Part shown: positions 32,312-41,191 of the stretch, one piece after another | Layout of the letters: each line of letters begins with the position of its first letter | Numbering within the stretch: the stretch's first letter is position 1 | The notes under the pieces: generated by a model | What the model was told of the DNA's origin: nothing | The model's input: only the letters and a program-made list of their open reading frames with translations | Database searches by the model: none | Position numbers and translations under genes: made by a program | Source: Sphingobium sp. B2D3C | GTDB taxonomy: Bacteria > Pseudomonadota > Alphaproteobacteria > Sphingomonadales > Sphingomonadaceae | Reading direction: 5' to 3' | NCBI RefSeq assembly: GCF_025961835.1 | Contig: NZ_JAOQOK010000001.1 | Coordinates: 992,001 to 1,056,000, forward strand | DNA length: 64,000 nt

Positions 32312-33097
32312 GTGGCAGAACCCGGCAAGATCGATCCTATGCACCAGTTCGCCATCGAGCCGCTGTTCGGTACCGAACAGTGGAGCCTCGGTGGTTACAA
32401 CATTGCGTTCACCAACAGCGCGCTGTGGATGGTGATCACGGTCGTCGTTCTGTGGGGCTTCATGCTGCTCGGCATGAAGCGCGATCTGGTGCCGGGGCGC
32501 TGGCAGGCGGCTGTAGAGTCGATGACCGGCTTCATCGCGAAGCTGACCGATGACAATATCGGCAAGGGGGGGCGCAAATATGTGCCCTATATCTTCTCGC
32601 TGTTCATGTTCATCCTCTTCGCCAACCTGCTTGGCCTGCTGCCCATCGGCATTTTCGGCCTGCATCCCTTCACCTTCACGAGCCACTTCACGGTCACCGG
32701 CGTTCTGGCGATCCTGAGCTTCTCGATCGTGCTGATCGTCGGCTTCTGGAAGCATGGCCTCAAGTTCTTCTCGCTGTTCGTGCCTCATGGCACGCCGCTG
32801 TGGCTGATCTGGCTGATCCCCATCATCGAGTTCGTCTCGTTCATGGTGCGTCCCTTCTCGCTGGGCCTGCGACTGTTCGTCGCGATGATCGCCGGTCACA
32901 TTCTGCTCAAGGTGCTTGCCGGCTTCGTGATCAACGCTTCGGCTGCTGGCGTGGCGCCCGGCCTTGGCGTCGGCATCCCAAGCTTTGCCCTGATGGTCGG
33001 CATCTCCGCGCTGGAGATCCTGGTCGCTGGCATCCAGGCCTATGTTTTCGCACTGCTCACGTCGCTTTACATCCACGACGCCGAGCATCTGCACTGA
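32312..33097 (+). CDS. atpB: ATP synthase F0 subunit a
   Basis: The 261-residue inner-membrane subunit forms the proton half-channels next to the c-ring. Five to six hydrophobic segments are visible. The essential Arg lies in the penultimate helix block RPFSLGLRLFVAMIAGHILLK (near residue 185), and the last helix contains ILVAGIQAYVFALLTSLYI. The start is a GTG preceded by GGGA. Confidence 0.97.
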   Translation: MAEPGKIDPMHQFAIEPLFGTEQWSLGGYNIAFTNSALWMVITVVVLWGFMLLGMKRDLVPGRWQAAVESMTGFIAKLTDDNIGKGGRKYVPYIFSLFMFILFANLLGLLPIGIFGLHPFTFTSHFTVTGVLAILSFSIVLIVGFWKHGLKFFSLFVPHGTPLWLIWLIPIIEFVSFMVRPFSLGLRLFVAMIAGHILLKVLAGFVINASAAGVAPGLGVGIPSFALMVGISALEILVAGIQAYVFALLTSLYIHDAEHLH

Positions 33098-33144
33098 GTT
33101 TCAACCAACGACCAAATCGAGTTTCAGAAAAGGAGTTAAGTAAC

Positions 33145-33372
33145 ATGGACGCAGAAGCCGCAAAGCTGATCGGTGCCGGTCTGGCTGCTATCGGTGCCGG
33201 CGTGGCCGCGCTCGGCGTGGGTAACGTCTTCGGCTCGTTCCTTGAGAGCGCGCTGCGCAATCCGGGCGCTGCCGACGGCCAGCAGGGCCGTCTGTTCATC
33301 GGCTTCGCCGCCGCAGAGCTTCTCGGCCTGCTGGCGTTCGTCGTCGCGATGATCCTGATCTTCGTCGCCTGA
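33145..33372 (+). CDS. atpE: ATP synthase F0 subunit c
   Basis: The 75-residue hairpin of two membrane helices forms the rotating c-ring. The polar loop is SALRNPGAADGQQGR, and the proton-carrying Glu is in FAAAELLGLLAF (E57 by my count). A strong AAGGAG ribosome site lies 9 bases upstream, in line with the many copies needed per complex. Confidence 0.97.
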   Translation: MDAEAAKLIGAGLAAIGAGVAALGVGNVFGSFLESALRNPGAADGQQGRLFIGFAAAELLGLLAFVVAMILIFVA

Positions 33373-33458
33373 TCGCCCGCAAGACGACAGACGATGATGT
33401 GGAGCCGGCGGCTGCCCAATGACGGGCTGCCGCCGGACCGCGCAAACGGACAGGTGAT

Positions 33459-33944
33459 ATGCCTCAGATAGCCCAGCTCGCCGCAACCTACTCGTCGCAG
33501 ATCTTCTGGGTTCTGCTGACATTCGGGTTCGTGTTTTTCGTGATCGGTCGCGGCATGGTGCCGAAGATCCAGTCCACGGTGGACGCGCGCGACAAGAAGA
33601 TCGCCGACGATCTCGAAGCGGCCCGTGCGAATTCGGCCAAGGCCGATGCGCTCGAAGCCGACTGGCGGGCGAAGGAAAATGAAGCGCGTGCCGCTGCGCA
33701 GGGCCGTCTGGCCCAGGCAAAGGCCGAAGCTGCTCGCAATCGCGAGGCTGCGCTGGCCAAGACCGACGCGGCGCTCAGCGAAAAGCTGGCCGCAGCGGAG
33801 GGCGAGATCGAGGCTGGCCGCGTGAAGGCGCTGGCGCAGATCGAAACCGTTGCAGCGGACGCCGCAGCGGACATCGTGCAGAAGGTCGCCGGCACGCAGG
33901 TGTCGCCGGATGCGGCGCTCAAGGCAGTGAAGGCGGTACTCTGA
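33459..33944 (+). CDS. atpF': ATP synthase F0 subunit b' (AtpF')
   Basis: The 161-residue protein has one N-terminal membrane helix (about residues 12-32) and a long Ala/Glu/Lys-rich coiled coil that forms half of the peripheral stalk. Alphaproteobacteria and photosynthetic bacteria have two unequal b subunits, and this shorter one is the b' copy (sometimes called atpG). It ends one base before the next b subunit gene. Confidence 0.93.
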   Translation: MPQIAQLAATYSSQIFWVLLTFGFVFFVIGRGMVPKIQSTVDARDKKIADDLEAARANSAKADALEADWRAKENEARAAAQGRLAQAKAEAARNREAALAKTDAALSEKLAAAEGEIEAGRVKALAQIETVAADAAADIVQKVAGTQVSPDAALKAVKAVL

Positions 33945-33945
33945 T

Positions 33946-34599
33946 ATGGCCAATTCCCACATGGCACAGGCCGCCAATGCGGCATCGGCGAGCGACAATG
34001 GATCGCAGGCCGTCCAGTTCAATCTCGAGAATGCCGACAAGGTCCAGGCCCTGAGCGGCGACGTTCATGCCGCGACAGAAGCGGTCGGCGGGCCTGAGGA
34101 GCACATCCAGGACCCCACCGCGCTGTGGATGGACGCTACGGGCTGGGTCAGCCTCTCGATGTTGGTCTTCATCGCGGTGTTGATCTGGAAGAAGGTGCCA
34201 GCGCTCATCGCCCGGTCGCTGGACGCCAAGATCGCGACGATCCGCAATCAGCTCGACGAAGCCGCGCGGCTCCGCAAGGAAGCCGAAGCGCTTAAGGCCG
34301 AGTATGAAGGCCGGATCGCCTCCGTCGCCAAGGAAGCCGACGCGATGCGCGCTGCCGCCGAGCAGGAAGCGGCCGATCTCATCACCGCAGCCCAGGCGGA
34401 AGCTGAAGCGCTGGTCGTCCGTCGCCAGAAGATGGCGGAAGACAAGATCGCCGCAGCTGAGCGCGCGGCCATTGCTGATGTGCGCGCCAAGGCGGCTGCA
34501 GCGGCGACGGCAGCAGCCGGCGTGCTGATCCGCGAGACCCACAGTGCCGCGGCCGACAAGGGCCTCGTCGACGAAGTGATCGGCAAGCTCGCGCACTGA
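33946..34599 (+). CDS. atpF: ATP synthase F0 subunit b
   Basis: The 217-residue subunit has a membrane helix at about residues 63-82 (WVSLSMLVFIAVLIWKKVP) followed by a heptad-like coiled coil to the end. The first 55 residues form an Ala/Asn/Glu-rich extension that is longer than in most b subunits and probably periplasmic. It pairs with b' in the peripheral stalk. It is the last gene of the F0 operon and is followed by a clear terminator. Confidence 0.94.
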   Translation: MANSHMAQAANAASASDNGSQAVQFNLENADKVQALSGDVHAATEAVGGPEEHIQDPTALWMDATGWVSLSMLVFIAVLIWKKVPALIARSLDAKIATIRNQLDEAARLRKEAEALKAEYEGRIASVAKEADAMRAAAEQEAADLITAAQAEAEALVVRRQKMAEDKIAAAERAAIADVRAKAAAAATAAAGVLIRETHSAAADKGLVDEVIGKLAH

Positions 34600-34622
34600 G
34601 CGGCCCGCAGATTGATGGCTTT

Positions 34623-34664
34623 AGAAAGGCCGGGCCGAGCGATCGGTCCGGCCTTTCTGCTTTT
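34623..34664 (+). terminator. Intrinsic terminator of the F0 operon
   Basis: AGAAAGGCCGGGCC at 34623-34636 pairs with GGTCCGGCCTTTCT at 34645-34658 (one G-T pair) across a short loop, followed by GCTTTT. It lies 24 bases after the atpF stop. Confidence 0.9.
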
Positions 34665-34727
34665 GAAGGGTCGTGGTTCGGCCGGTTGAGGCAGGAGGCC
34701 GTTGTCCTGTCCGCCTCTCGCCCCTAA

Positions 34728-36659
34728 ATGGCGCGGATGACCGAGCGGCCATCGTCCCCCAATCGCTTCAACGAAGAAAAGGCGACCTCCACAATCCGTG
34801 GCAGTGAATTGCCGGACGTGGACGCTGGCGTCGCGGCGATTCGCGAAACGCTCAAGACCTTGGGCACGCGACCGGGCGTGTATCGGATGCAGGATGCGCG
34901 CGGCGACGTGCTGTATGTCGGCAAGGCGCGGGCGCTCAAGAATCGGGTGTCCAACTACACTCAGGTCGATCGCCTGCCGCGCCGGCTGCAGCGCATGGTC
35001 TCGCAGACCCGCTCGATGACGATCGTCACCACCCAGAGCGAGGCCGAGGCGCTGCTGCTGGAGGCGCAGCTCATCAAGCGCTTTCGGCCGCCGTATAATG
35101 TGCTGCTGCGCGATGACAAAAGCTTCCCATTCATCCTGCTGCGCGAGGATCACGCCTTTCCGCGCGTGCAGCTTCACCGCGGGGCGCGGCGCTACAAGGG
35201 GCAATATTACGGGCCGTTCGCCGGGGCAGGGCAGGTGCGCAAGACGCTCAACGCGCTGCAGAAGCTGTTCCTGCTGCGCAGTTGCACGGACAGCTTCTTC
35301 GCCAATCGCTCGCGGCCCTGCCTGCTGTATCAAATTCGCCGCTGCTCCGCGCCCTGCGTCGGGCGGATCAACGAGGCGGATTATGCGGCCCTGACCCAGG
35401 ACGCGCAGGACTTTCTCGGCGGCAAGTCCACGGCGGTGCAGGCGCGGCTCGGTGAGGCGATGAATGCGGCGGCGGAGTCGCTCGATTACGAGATGGCGGC
35501 GGTCTACCGGGACCGGCTCAAGGCGCTGACCTTCATCCAGGGCAGTCAGGCGATCCACGCCGAGGGGTTGGGCGATGCCGATATCTTCGCGCTCGCCAGC
35601 CGCAATGGCGGCATGTGCATCCAGGCCTTCTTCATTCGCGGCGGGCAGAATTGGGGGCATCGCAGCTTCTTCCCGGTCCACACCGCCGAGGTGGGCGAGG
35701 ACGAAGTGCTGATGCAGTTCATGGCGCAATTTTATGAGGATGTGCCGCCCGCGCCGCTGGTGCTCTGTGATCGCGAGCCCTCCGAGACGCTGCTGCTCGC
35801 CGAGGCGCTGAGCCAGAAGCTGGAGCGCAAGGTGCGCATCGAGGTGCCACAGCGTGGCAGCCGTGTGAAGCTCATCAAGCAGGCCCAGCGCAATGCCGAG
35901 GAAGCGCTGGAGCGCCGTCAGGCCGAAAGCAGTGCGCAAGGCAAGATTCTCGCCGACATGGCCGAACTACTGGGTCTGGAAGCTCCGCCCAATCGCATCG
36001 AGATCTACGATAACAGCCACATTCAGGGCACCAGTGCGCTGGGGGCGATGGTGGTTGCGGGGCCGGAGGGATTCCGCAAGAGCGGCTATCGCAAGTTCAA
36101 CATCAAGCGCCCTGAAACCGTCGCGGGCGACGATTATGGCATGATGCGCGAAGTGCTCGGCCGCCGCTTCGGCCGCGCGGCCGAGGAAGATCCCGATCGC
36201 GAATCCGGGGAATGGCCGGACCTGGTGCTGATCGATGGCGGCCGGGGCCAGCTCAACGCAGCCCGCAAGGCGCTGGAAGAGATGGGCATCGAGGATGTGC
36301 CGATGGTCGGCGTCGCCAAGGGGCCGCATCATGGCCGCGAGGGGCGGGAGGTCTTCCATCTGCTGGACGGGCGGGATTTCCAGCTCCCGGTCAATCACCC
36401 GGTGCTGTTCTACCTGCAGCGCCTGCGCGACGAGGCCCATCGCTTTGCGATCGGCGCACACCGGCAGAAGCGGGCCAAGGCGATCACTGTCAGCTCGCTG
36501 GACGAAGTGCCCGGCATCGGTCCCGCGCGTAAAAAAGCGCTGCTCATGCATTTCGGTACCGCCCGCGCCGTGCGCAACGCCAGCCTTGACGACCTCCAGC
36601 GTGCACCCGGCGTTTCATCGGCGGTCGCACAGACGGTCTATGATTATTTCCATGGCTGA
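34728..36659 (+). CDS. uvrC: Excinuclease ABC subunit C
   Basis: The 643-residue nuclease makes both incisions in UvrABC nucleotide excision repair. Domains in order are GIY-YIG nuclease (PGVYRMQDARGDVLYVGKA, about residues 46-65), Cys-rich region (PCLLYQIRRCSAPCVG, near 198-213), UVR motif (near 235-270), RNase-H-like nuclease (EIYDNSHIQG, near 425) and C-terminal helix-hairpin-helix pair (VPGIGPARKKALL). A second ATG at 34737 is an equally good start. The gene is transcribed alone between a terminator and an SDR gene. Confidence 0.97.
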   Translation: MARMTERPSSPNRFNEEKATSTIRGSELPDVDAGVAAIRETLKTLGTRPGVYRMQDARGDVLYVGKARALKNRVSNYTQVDRLPRRLQRMVSQTRSMTIVTTQSEAEALLLEAQLIKRFRPPYNVLLRDDKSFPFILLREDHAFPRVQLHRGARRYKGQYYGPFAGAGQVRKTLNALQKLFLLRSCTDSFFANRSRPCLLYQIRRCSAPCVGRINEADYAALTQDAQDFLGGKSTAVQARLGEAMNAAAESLDYEMAAVYRDRLKALTFIQGSQAIHAEGLGDADIFALASRNGGMCIQAFFIRGGQNWGHRSFFPVHTAEVGEDEVLMQFMAQFYEDVPPAPLVLCDREPSETLLLAEALSQKLERKVRIEVPQRGSRVKLIKQAQRNAEEALERRQAESSAQGKILADMAELLGLEAPPNRIEIYDNSHIQGTSALGAMVVAGPEGFRKSGYRKFNIKRPETVAGDDYGMMREVLGRRFGRAAEEDPDRESGEWPDLVLIDGGRGQLNAARKALEEMGIEDVPMVGVAKGPHHGREGREVFHLLDGRDFQLPVNHPVLFYLQRLRDEAHRFAIGAHRQKRAKAITVSSLDEVPGIGPARKKALLMHFGTARAVRNASLDDLQRAPGVSSAVAQTVYDYFHG

Positions 36660-36707
36660 GACTGATTCTCGTCTATGAACTGATGGGAATATGGGGGCGG
36701 GGTGTGC

Positions 36708-37988
36708 ATGCGAGTTCTGGTGCTGGGCGCGGGCGGCTTCATTGGCCGGGAGGTCATGGCGGCACTTCTCGCATCAGGGCATGACGTCGTCGCGACAGCG
36801 CGGTCGCTGGACGGCCTCGAAGCGCGCTTTCCTGCCGTATCTTTCATACGGGTAGACCTTTCCCGCGCGTTGCAGGTGGCCGACTGGTCGCCGGTTCTCG
36901 CTGGCGTGGATGTCATCATCAATTGCGCAGGTGTTTTGCGCGGAGGAGAGATGACCTCGGTGCATGTCACGATGCCTTCGGCCTTATACGAAGCCGCTCG
37001 ACTCGCCCGCGTACAGCGGGTGCTGCTCTTATCGGCGATCAGCGCGCGGCCGGACGTGCAGACCGCTTATGCCCGCACCAAGTTGGCGGGCGAGGTTGCC
37101 TTGCGGGAGTCGGGTGTCGACTGGACCATTCTGCGGCCGTCATTGGTTTACGGGGATGGCAGCTATGGCGGCACGTCCCTGATGCGTGGATTGGCGGGAC
37201 TGCCTTGGGCGATTCCCGTGGCCGGTGATGGGCGCTTCCCGTTCACGCCTGTCCACGCGAAAGATTTGGCCCGTGCCATCCGCATCGTTTGCGAGGACGA
37301 GTCTTTCGCGGGACAGGTGCTGGAGCCGGTTGGACCCGACACGATGGAACTGCGCGATCTTCTTGTGCGCTATCGCCGCTGGCTGGGTTTTGGCGATGCT
37401 GCCATCTTGCGTGTGCCGATGCCCCTCATGCGCGTTCTTGGAAAAGCCGGGGACTTTTTCGGCTCTGGCCCGGTGTCCTCGTCCAGCCTTGACCAGATGG
37501 TCGCGGGAAACGCTGGTGACGGTGCCGCTTTCGAGCGGGCCATCGGCTTTCGGCCCCGCAGTCTCGATGTGGCGCTTCAGGCGTGTCCTGCGCAGGTGCA
37601 GGATCGCTGGCACGCCCGGCTCTATTTTCTGGCGCCGGCACTCAAGATCGTTCTTGTGCTCATGTGGCTGGTGTCGGCGTGGCTGGGTTTCGCTCATGGT
37701 CAGGTCCGTACGGAGGAGGTGACGAGTGGACTCGGATTGCCTTTGCTTTGGGCAGAACCATTGCGCATCGCTGGGAGCCTACTGGACATAGCGATGGCGG
37801 GATGGCTGCTTGTGGATCGTTTCGGCCGATGGTCCACTCTCGGCCAATGCCTGCTTATCATCGGCTATACTGCGGTGATCGGTTATGCGCTTCCAGAACT
37901 CTGGATTGATCCTCTCGGGCCGCTTCTTAAGAATGCGCCTATTCTCCTTGCCGTGTTGATGCACGGAGCGATCGCGGATCGGCATTGA
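36708..37988 (+). CDS. NAD(P)-binding SDR/epimerase fused to a DoxX-like membrane domain
   Basis: The 426-residue protein has an atypical SDR N-terminal half (RVLVLGAGGFIGREVMAALL; YARTKLAGE; TILRPSLVYGDGSYGG) of the NmrA/complex I NDUFA9-like type. A C-terminal part of about 120 residues has four hydrophobic segments resembling DoxX. Such fusions occur in proteobacteria but their reaction is not known. The ATG at 36708 is preceded by a G-rich ribosome site; a GTG two codons earlier is possible. It overlaps the next gene by one base (TGATG), which points to a joint membrane function with the DUF2269 protein. Confidence 0.8.
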   Translation: MRVLVLGAGGFIGREVMAALLASGHDVVATARSLDGLEARFPAVSFIRVDLSRALQVADWSPVLAGVDVIINCAGVLRGGEMTSVHVTMPSALYEAARLARVQRVLLLSAISARPDVQTAYARTKLAGEVALRESGVDWTILRPSLVYGDGSYGGTSLMRGLAGLPWAIPVAGDGRFPFTPVHAKDLARAIRIVCEDESFAGQVLEPVGPDTMELRDLLVRYRRWLGFGDAAILRVPMPLMRVLGKAGDFFGSGPVSSSSLDQMVAGNAGDGAAFERAIGFRPRSLDVALQACPAQVQDRWHARLYFLAPALKIVLVLMWLVSAWLGFAHGQVRTEEVTSGLGLPLLWAEPLRIAGSLLDIAMAGWLLVDRFGRWSTLGQCLLIIGYTAVIGYALPELWIDPLGPLLKNAPILLAVLMHGAIADRH

Positions 37989-38461
37989 TGGAAATCTATC
38001 TGATCCTGAAGTGGGTGCATGTCCTGAGCAGCACTATTCTGTTCGGCTTCGGAGCCGGGACAGCCTGGTATCTTTGGAATGCGCACCTCACGCGGGATCC
38101 CGCGACGATTGCCAGCGTCGGACGGATGGTGGTGCGCGCGGACTGGATATTTACGGGTACGAGCGGCATCGTCCAACCGGTGACCGGTATCTGGCTCGCC
38201 CATCTTGCCGGTTGGTCTCTCACCGAACCATGGTTGCTCGTGGCGTTTGTTTTGTATGCGGTTGCTTTTGGCTGCTGGGTGCCGGTTGTCTGGCTGCAAA
38301 TCAAGGCGCAGCGACTGGCCCATGAGGCATGTGAGAACGGCGTTCCGTTGGGATTGGAGTACGCACGAGCCATGAGCTTGTGGTTTGCTCTTGGCTGGCC
38401 TGCTTTCCTTGGGCTCATCGCGACCTTCTGGCTAATGATCGCCAAGCCCGCCTTGTGGTAG
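37988..38461 (+). CDS. DUF2269 family integral membrane protein
   Basis: The 157-residue protein has four hydrophobic segments and the family N-terminus LILKWVHVLSSTILFGFGAGTAWY, with a conserved His in the first helix. A second basic loop follows RADWIFTGTSGIVQPVTG. Function is unknown. It is translationally coupled to the SDR-DoxX fusion. The codons are somewhat more AT-rich than in the flanking housekeeping genes. Confidence 0.82.
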   Translation: MEIYLILKWVHVLSSTILFGFGAGTAWYLWNAHLTRDPATIASVGRMVVRADWIFTGTSGIVQPVTGIWLAHLAGWSLTEPWLLVAFVLYAVAFGCWVPVVWLQIKAQRLAHEACENGVPLGLEYARAMSLWFALGWPAFLGLIATFWLMIAKPALW

Positions 38462-38495
38462 TTCGCCCATCGACCGGTGACAGCAAGAGCAAAGG

Positions 38496-38524
38496 TTGAT
38501 GCCCGGCGCAATGCGCGCTAAGGG
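38496..38524 (+). promoter_or_regulatory. Candidate secG promoter
   Basis: TTGATG (38496-38501) and TAAGGG (38519-38524) are 17 bases apart, 38 bases ahead of the secG start. This is a plausible but unproven sigma-70-like match in the 100-base gap. Confidence 0.35.
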
Positions 38525-38561
38525 CGCTGCTTCAAAACCCGTCGGGATGTCCTAACCGCTC

Positions 38562-38966
38562 ATGCTGTTCACCTTTCTCCTTGTCGTCCAGGCGATCATC
38601 GCCTTCGCGCTCGTCACTGTCATTCTGATGCAGCGGTCCGAGGGTGGCGGGCTTGGGATGGGTGGCGGTGGAAGCCCGTCCGGCCTGATGTCGGCGCGTG
38701 GCGCGGCGGATTTCCTCAGCCGGGCGACCAAGATTCTCGCGACTTTGTTCGTGGGCATGAGCATCGTGCTGGCTGTGATTGCCGCCACGCAGCACCGGGC
38801 CGCGACGATCGATACCTCGCTGGTCGGCCAGTCCGGCACCAGCGACATGTCCGCGCCGATTGCGGATGGCGATGGCATTTCCGGCGCGGCCAACAGCGCG
38901 GCGGCACCGGCCGGTCCGGCCTCGGCGCCTGCCAATGGTGCGGCCGGCGCCCCGCTCGCGCAGTAA
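38562..38966 (+). CDS. secG: Preprotein translocase subunit SecG
   Basis: The 134-residue protein has two membrane helices (about residues 3-22 and 56-76) joined by the signature loop MQRSEGGGLGMGGGGSPSGLMSARGAADFLSR. SecG assists SecYE in protein export. The Ala/Pro/Gly-rich tail after residue 90 is common in alphaproteobacterial SecG. It lies upstream of pyrG, and secA is 2.2 kb further on. Confidence 0.93.
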   Translation: MLFTFLLVVQAIIAFALVTVILMQRSEGGGLGMGGGGSPSGLMSARGAADFLSRATKILATLFVGMSIVLAVIAATQHRAATIDTSLVGQSGTSDMSAPIADGDGISGAANSAAAPAGPASAPANGAAGAPLAQ

Positions 38967-39045
38967 CGATCCACCAGTTTTTTTCACCGGTAGCGGATTC
39001 GTTCGCTTGCCCTTCCGTTCGAGTTCAGCGTAAGCCTCCTCTCCC

Positions 39046-40680
39046 ATGGCGCGGTTCATATTCATCACCGGCGGCGTGGTCTCCTCGCTTGGAAAAGGCC
39101 TTATGGCTGCGTCGCTTGCGGCGCTCCTTCAAGCGCGTGGCTACAAGGTCCGCACCCGTAAGTTCGATCCTTACCTCAATGTCGATCCCGGCACGATGTC
39201 GCCCTATCAACATGGCGAAGTCTATGTGACGGACGACGGGGCGGAGACCGATCTCGATCTTGGCCATTATGAGCGCTTCACGGGCGTTGCGAGCCGGCAG
39301 GCCGACAATGTGACGCAAGGGCGCATCTACCAGACGATCATCCAGCGCGAGCGGCGCGGCGATTATCTGGGCGCCACCGTGCAGGTGATCCCGCACGTGA
39401 CGGACGAGATCAAGCGCTTCGCTCTGGCCGAGACGGACGATGTCGATTTCGTGCTGTGCGAGATCGGCGGCACGGTGGGCGACATCGAGAGCCTGCCGTT
39501 CATGGAGGCCATCCGCCAGCTCCGCAATGAGCTGGGCCACGGCCAGACCGTGCTCGTGCATGTGACGCTGGTGCCCTATATTGCGGCGGCCGGCGAGTTG
39601 AAGACCAAGCCGACCCAGCATAGCGTGCGCGAGTTGACTTCGCTCGGCATTCAGCCCGACATTCTGCTCTGCCGCACTGAGCATCCGCTGCCGGACAGCG
39701 AGCGGGCGAAAATCGCCTTGTTCTGCAATGTGCGCACGGAAGCCGTGATTCCCGCGCTCGATGCCAGCAGCATCTATGCCGTGCCGGTGCAGTATCACCG
39801 CGAAGGGCTGGACCGCGCCGTGCTGAGCGCCTTCGGCATCGAAGACGCGCGCGAGCCGGACCTCACGCGCTGGTTCGACATCATGGACCGGCAGGTGCAC
39901 CCTGAAGGTGAAGTGACCATCGGCGTCGTCGGCAAATATGTCGGTCTGCCGGATGCCTACAAGTCGCTGCACGAGGCGCTCGTGCATGGCGGGCTGGCCA
40001 ACCGCGTGAAGGTGAAGGTCCAGTGGCTCGATGCCGAGCTGTTCGAGGCCGAAGACAGCGACATCGCGGCCCAGCTCGAGCCGATGCATGGCATTCTTGT
40101 GCCGGGCGGCTTCGGCGTTCGCGGTTCTGAAGGCAAGATTGCCTCCGTGCGGTTCGCGCGGGAACGGGGCGTGCCCTTCTTCGGCATCTGCCTCGGGATG
40201 CAGATGGCCTGTATCGAGGGTGCCCGCAACACCGCCGGGATCGAGCGCGCCTCGACCACCGAGTTCGGTGAGACGAGCGAGCCGGTCGTGGGCCTCATTA
40301 CCGAATGGATGAGCGCCGAGGGGTTGCAAACCCGGCATGTCGATACCGACCTTGGCGGCACCATGCGTCTGGGCGCCTATCCGGCCAAGCTGAGCGGCAA
40401 CAGCGTCGTTTCCAGCATCTACGGTGCCGAGGATATCAGCGAGCGCCATCGTCACCGTTACGAGGTGAACGCGGCCTATCGTCAACCGCTCGAACAGGGC
40501 GGCCTCATCTTCTCGGGCATGTCGCCGGACGGCACGCTGCCGGAGATCGTCGAGCGGCCGGATCACCCATGGTTCATCGGCGTGCAGTTCCACCCGGAGC
40601 TCAAGTCCAAGCCGTTCGATCCGCACCCGCTGTTCGCCAGCTTCATTGCCGCGGCGCTCAAGCAGAGCCGACTCGTCTGA
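39046..40680 (+). CDS. pyrG: CTP synthase
   Basis: The 544-residue enzyme makes CTP from UTP, ATP and glutamine. The synthase domain has [16 protein letters not shown] (residues 12-27), the [11 protein letters not shown] block and [14 protein letters not shown]. The glutamine amidotransferase domain starts near residue 290, with nucleophile Cys in [14 protein letters not shown] and the His-Glu pair in [17 protein letters not shown]. Length and order are standard. Confidence 0.98.
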   Translation: MARFIFITGGVVSSLGKGLMAASLAALLQARGYKVRTRKFDPYLNVDPGTMSPYQHGEVYVTDDGAETDLDLGHYERFTGVASRQADNVTQGRIYQTIIQRERRGDYLGATVQVIPHVTDEIKRFALAETDDVDFVLCEIGGTVGDIESLPFMEAIRQLRNELGHGQTVLVHVTLVPYIAAAGELKTKPTQHSVRELTSLGIQPDILLCRTEHPLPDSERAKIALFCNVRTEAVIPALDASSIYAVPVQYHREGLDRAVLSAFGIEDAREPDLTRWFDIMDRQVHPEGEVTIGVVGKYVGLPDAYKSLHEALVHGGLANRVKVKVQWLDAELFEAEDSDIAAQLEPMHGILVPGGFGVRGSEGKIASVRFARERGVPFFGICLGMQMACIEGARNTAGIERASTTEFGETSEPVVGLITEWMSAEGLQTRHVDTDLGGTMRLGAYPAKLSGNSVVSSIYGAEDISERHRHRYEVNAAYRQPLEQGGLIFSGMSPDGTLPEIVERPDHPWFIGVQFHPELKSKPFDPHPLFASFIAAALKQSRLV

Positions 40681-40801
40681 TTCTGCACCAGCCATGGACG
40701 GCCCGTTTCCGGATCGTTCATGGTGAAGGGCGTAGACGAACCGCTTGCCGCACCCTATGTGGGTGCGTCTTACCGGCCGGGATGCCTGCGACTTGCAATT
40801 G

Positions 40802-41065
40802 ATGATCCTTCTGTCTGCGCTTCTTGCGTCGCTCTCCGGCCTGATGGTCGGCGAGAGCCGCGTGGCGCCTGCGCAGGTGGAACTGAGTGCAGAATCGCAG
40901 CAGGCTCCCTCCAGTGAGCAGGCGATTGCGGTCGCACGGGTCTTGTCCAGCGCTGACACGGGGGCCGAGGCCGTCCTTATGCGGGCCGATCAGGCTCCGG
41001 CGCTGGTGCTGCCTGCCCGTAATGGCCGCACCCATCTTTCCCTGAAGCAGAGCTGGCTGATCTAA
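40802..41065 (+). CDS. Small predicted exported protein encoded directly upstream of secA
   Basis: From the ATG at 40802 it has 87 residues: a hydrophobic start (MILLSALLASLSGLMVG), a cleavage-like APA-Q site, an Ala/Ser/Glu-rich middle, and a C-terminus PARNGRTHLSLKQSWLI. An earlier in-frame ATG at 40757 would add a basic n-region, but its codons look non-coding. No clear ribosome site is seen. The gene lies 126 bases before secA in the same direction, the position of secM in gammaproteobacteria. I do not recognise the family and see no RAGP or RAPP arrest motif. Confidence 0.55.
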   Translation: MILLSALLASLSGLMVGESRVAPAQVELSAESQQAPSSEQAIAVARVLSSADTGAEAVLMRADQAPALVLPARNGRTHLSLKQSWLI

Positions 41066-41137
41066 GCCCGCCGCAGGCCGCCATGTTGCCGGTCTGCCAT
41101 TCTGCTGTTCGCGCGCTGGCTCCCGGCGCGTTCGCTT

Positions 41138-41155
41138 GCCGGTGTGTGAACCGGC
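41138..41155 (+). other. Hairpin between the small exported gene and secA
   Basis: GCCGGT-GTGTGA-ACCGGC is a perfect 6-bp stem 37 bases ahead of the secA start, upstream of the AGGAA ribosome site. It is not followed by a T run, so it is more likely an mRNA leader structure than a terminator. Confidence 0.4.
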
Positions 41156-41191
41156 GCCCGACCTTTCCGTTTTCAGACAGGAATTTCCGAT

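Noticed and set aside
34248-35939. 563-codon - strand frame opposite uvrC
   Set aside because: UvrC motifs on the + strand are complete; the - strand translation is low complexity and also crosses a terminator.
40720-40917. 66-codon + strand frame after pyrG
   Set aside because: Overlaps the more protein-like exported small gene in another frame, and its Cys/Pro/Arg-rich translation shows no signal or domain.
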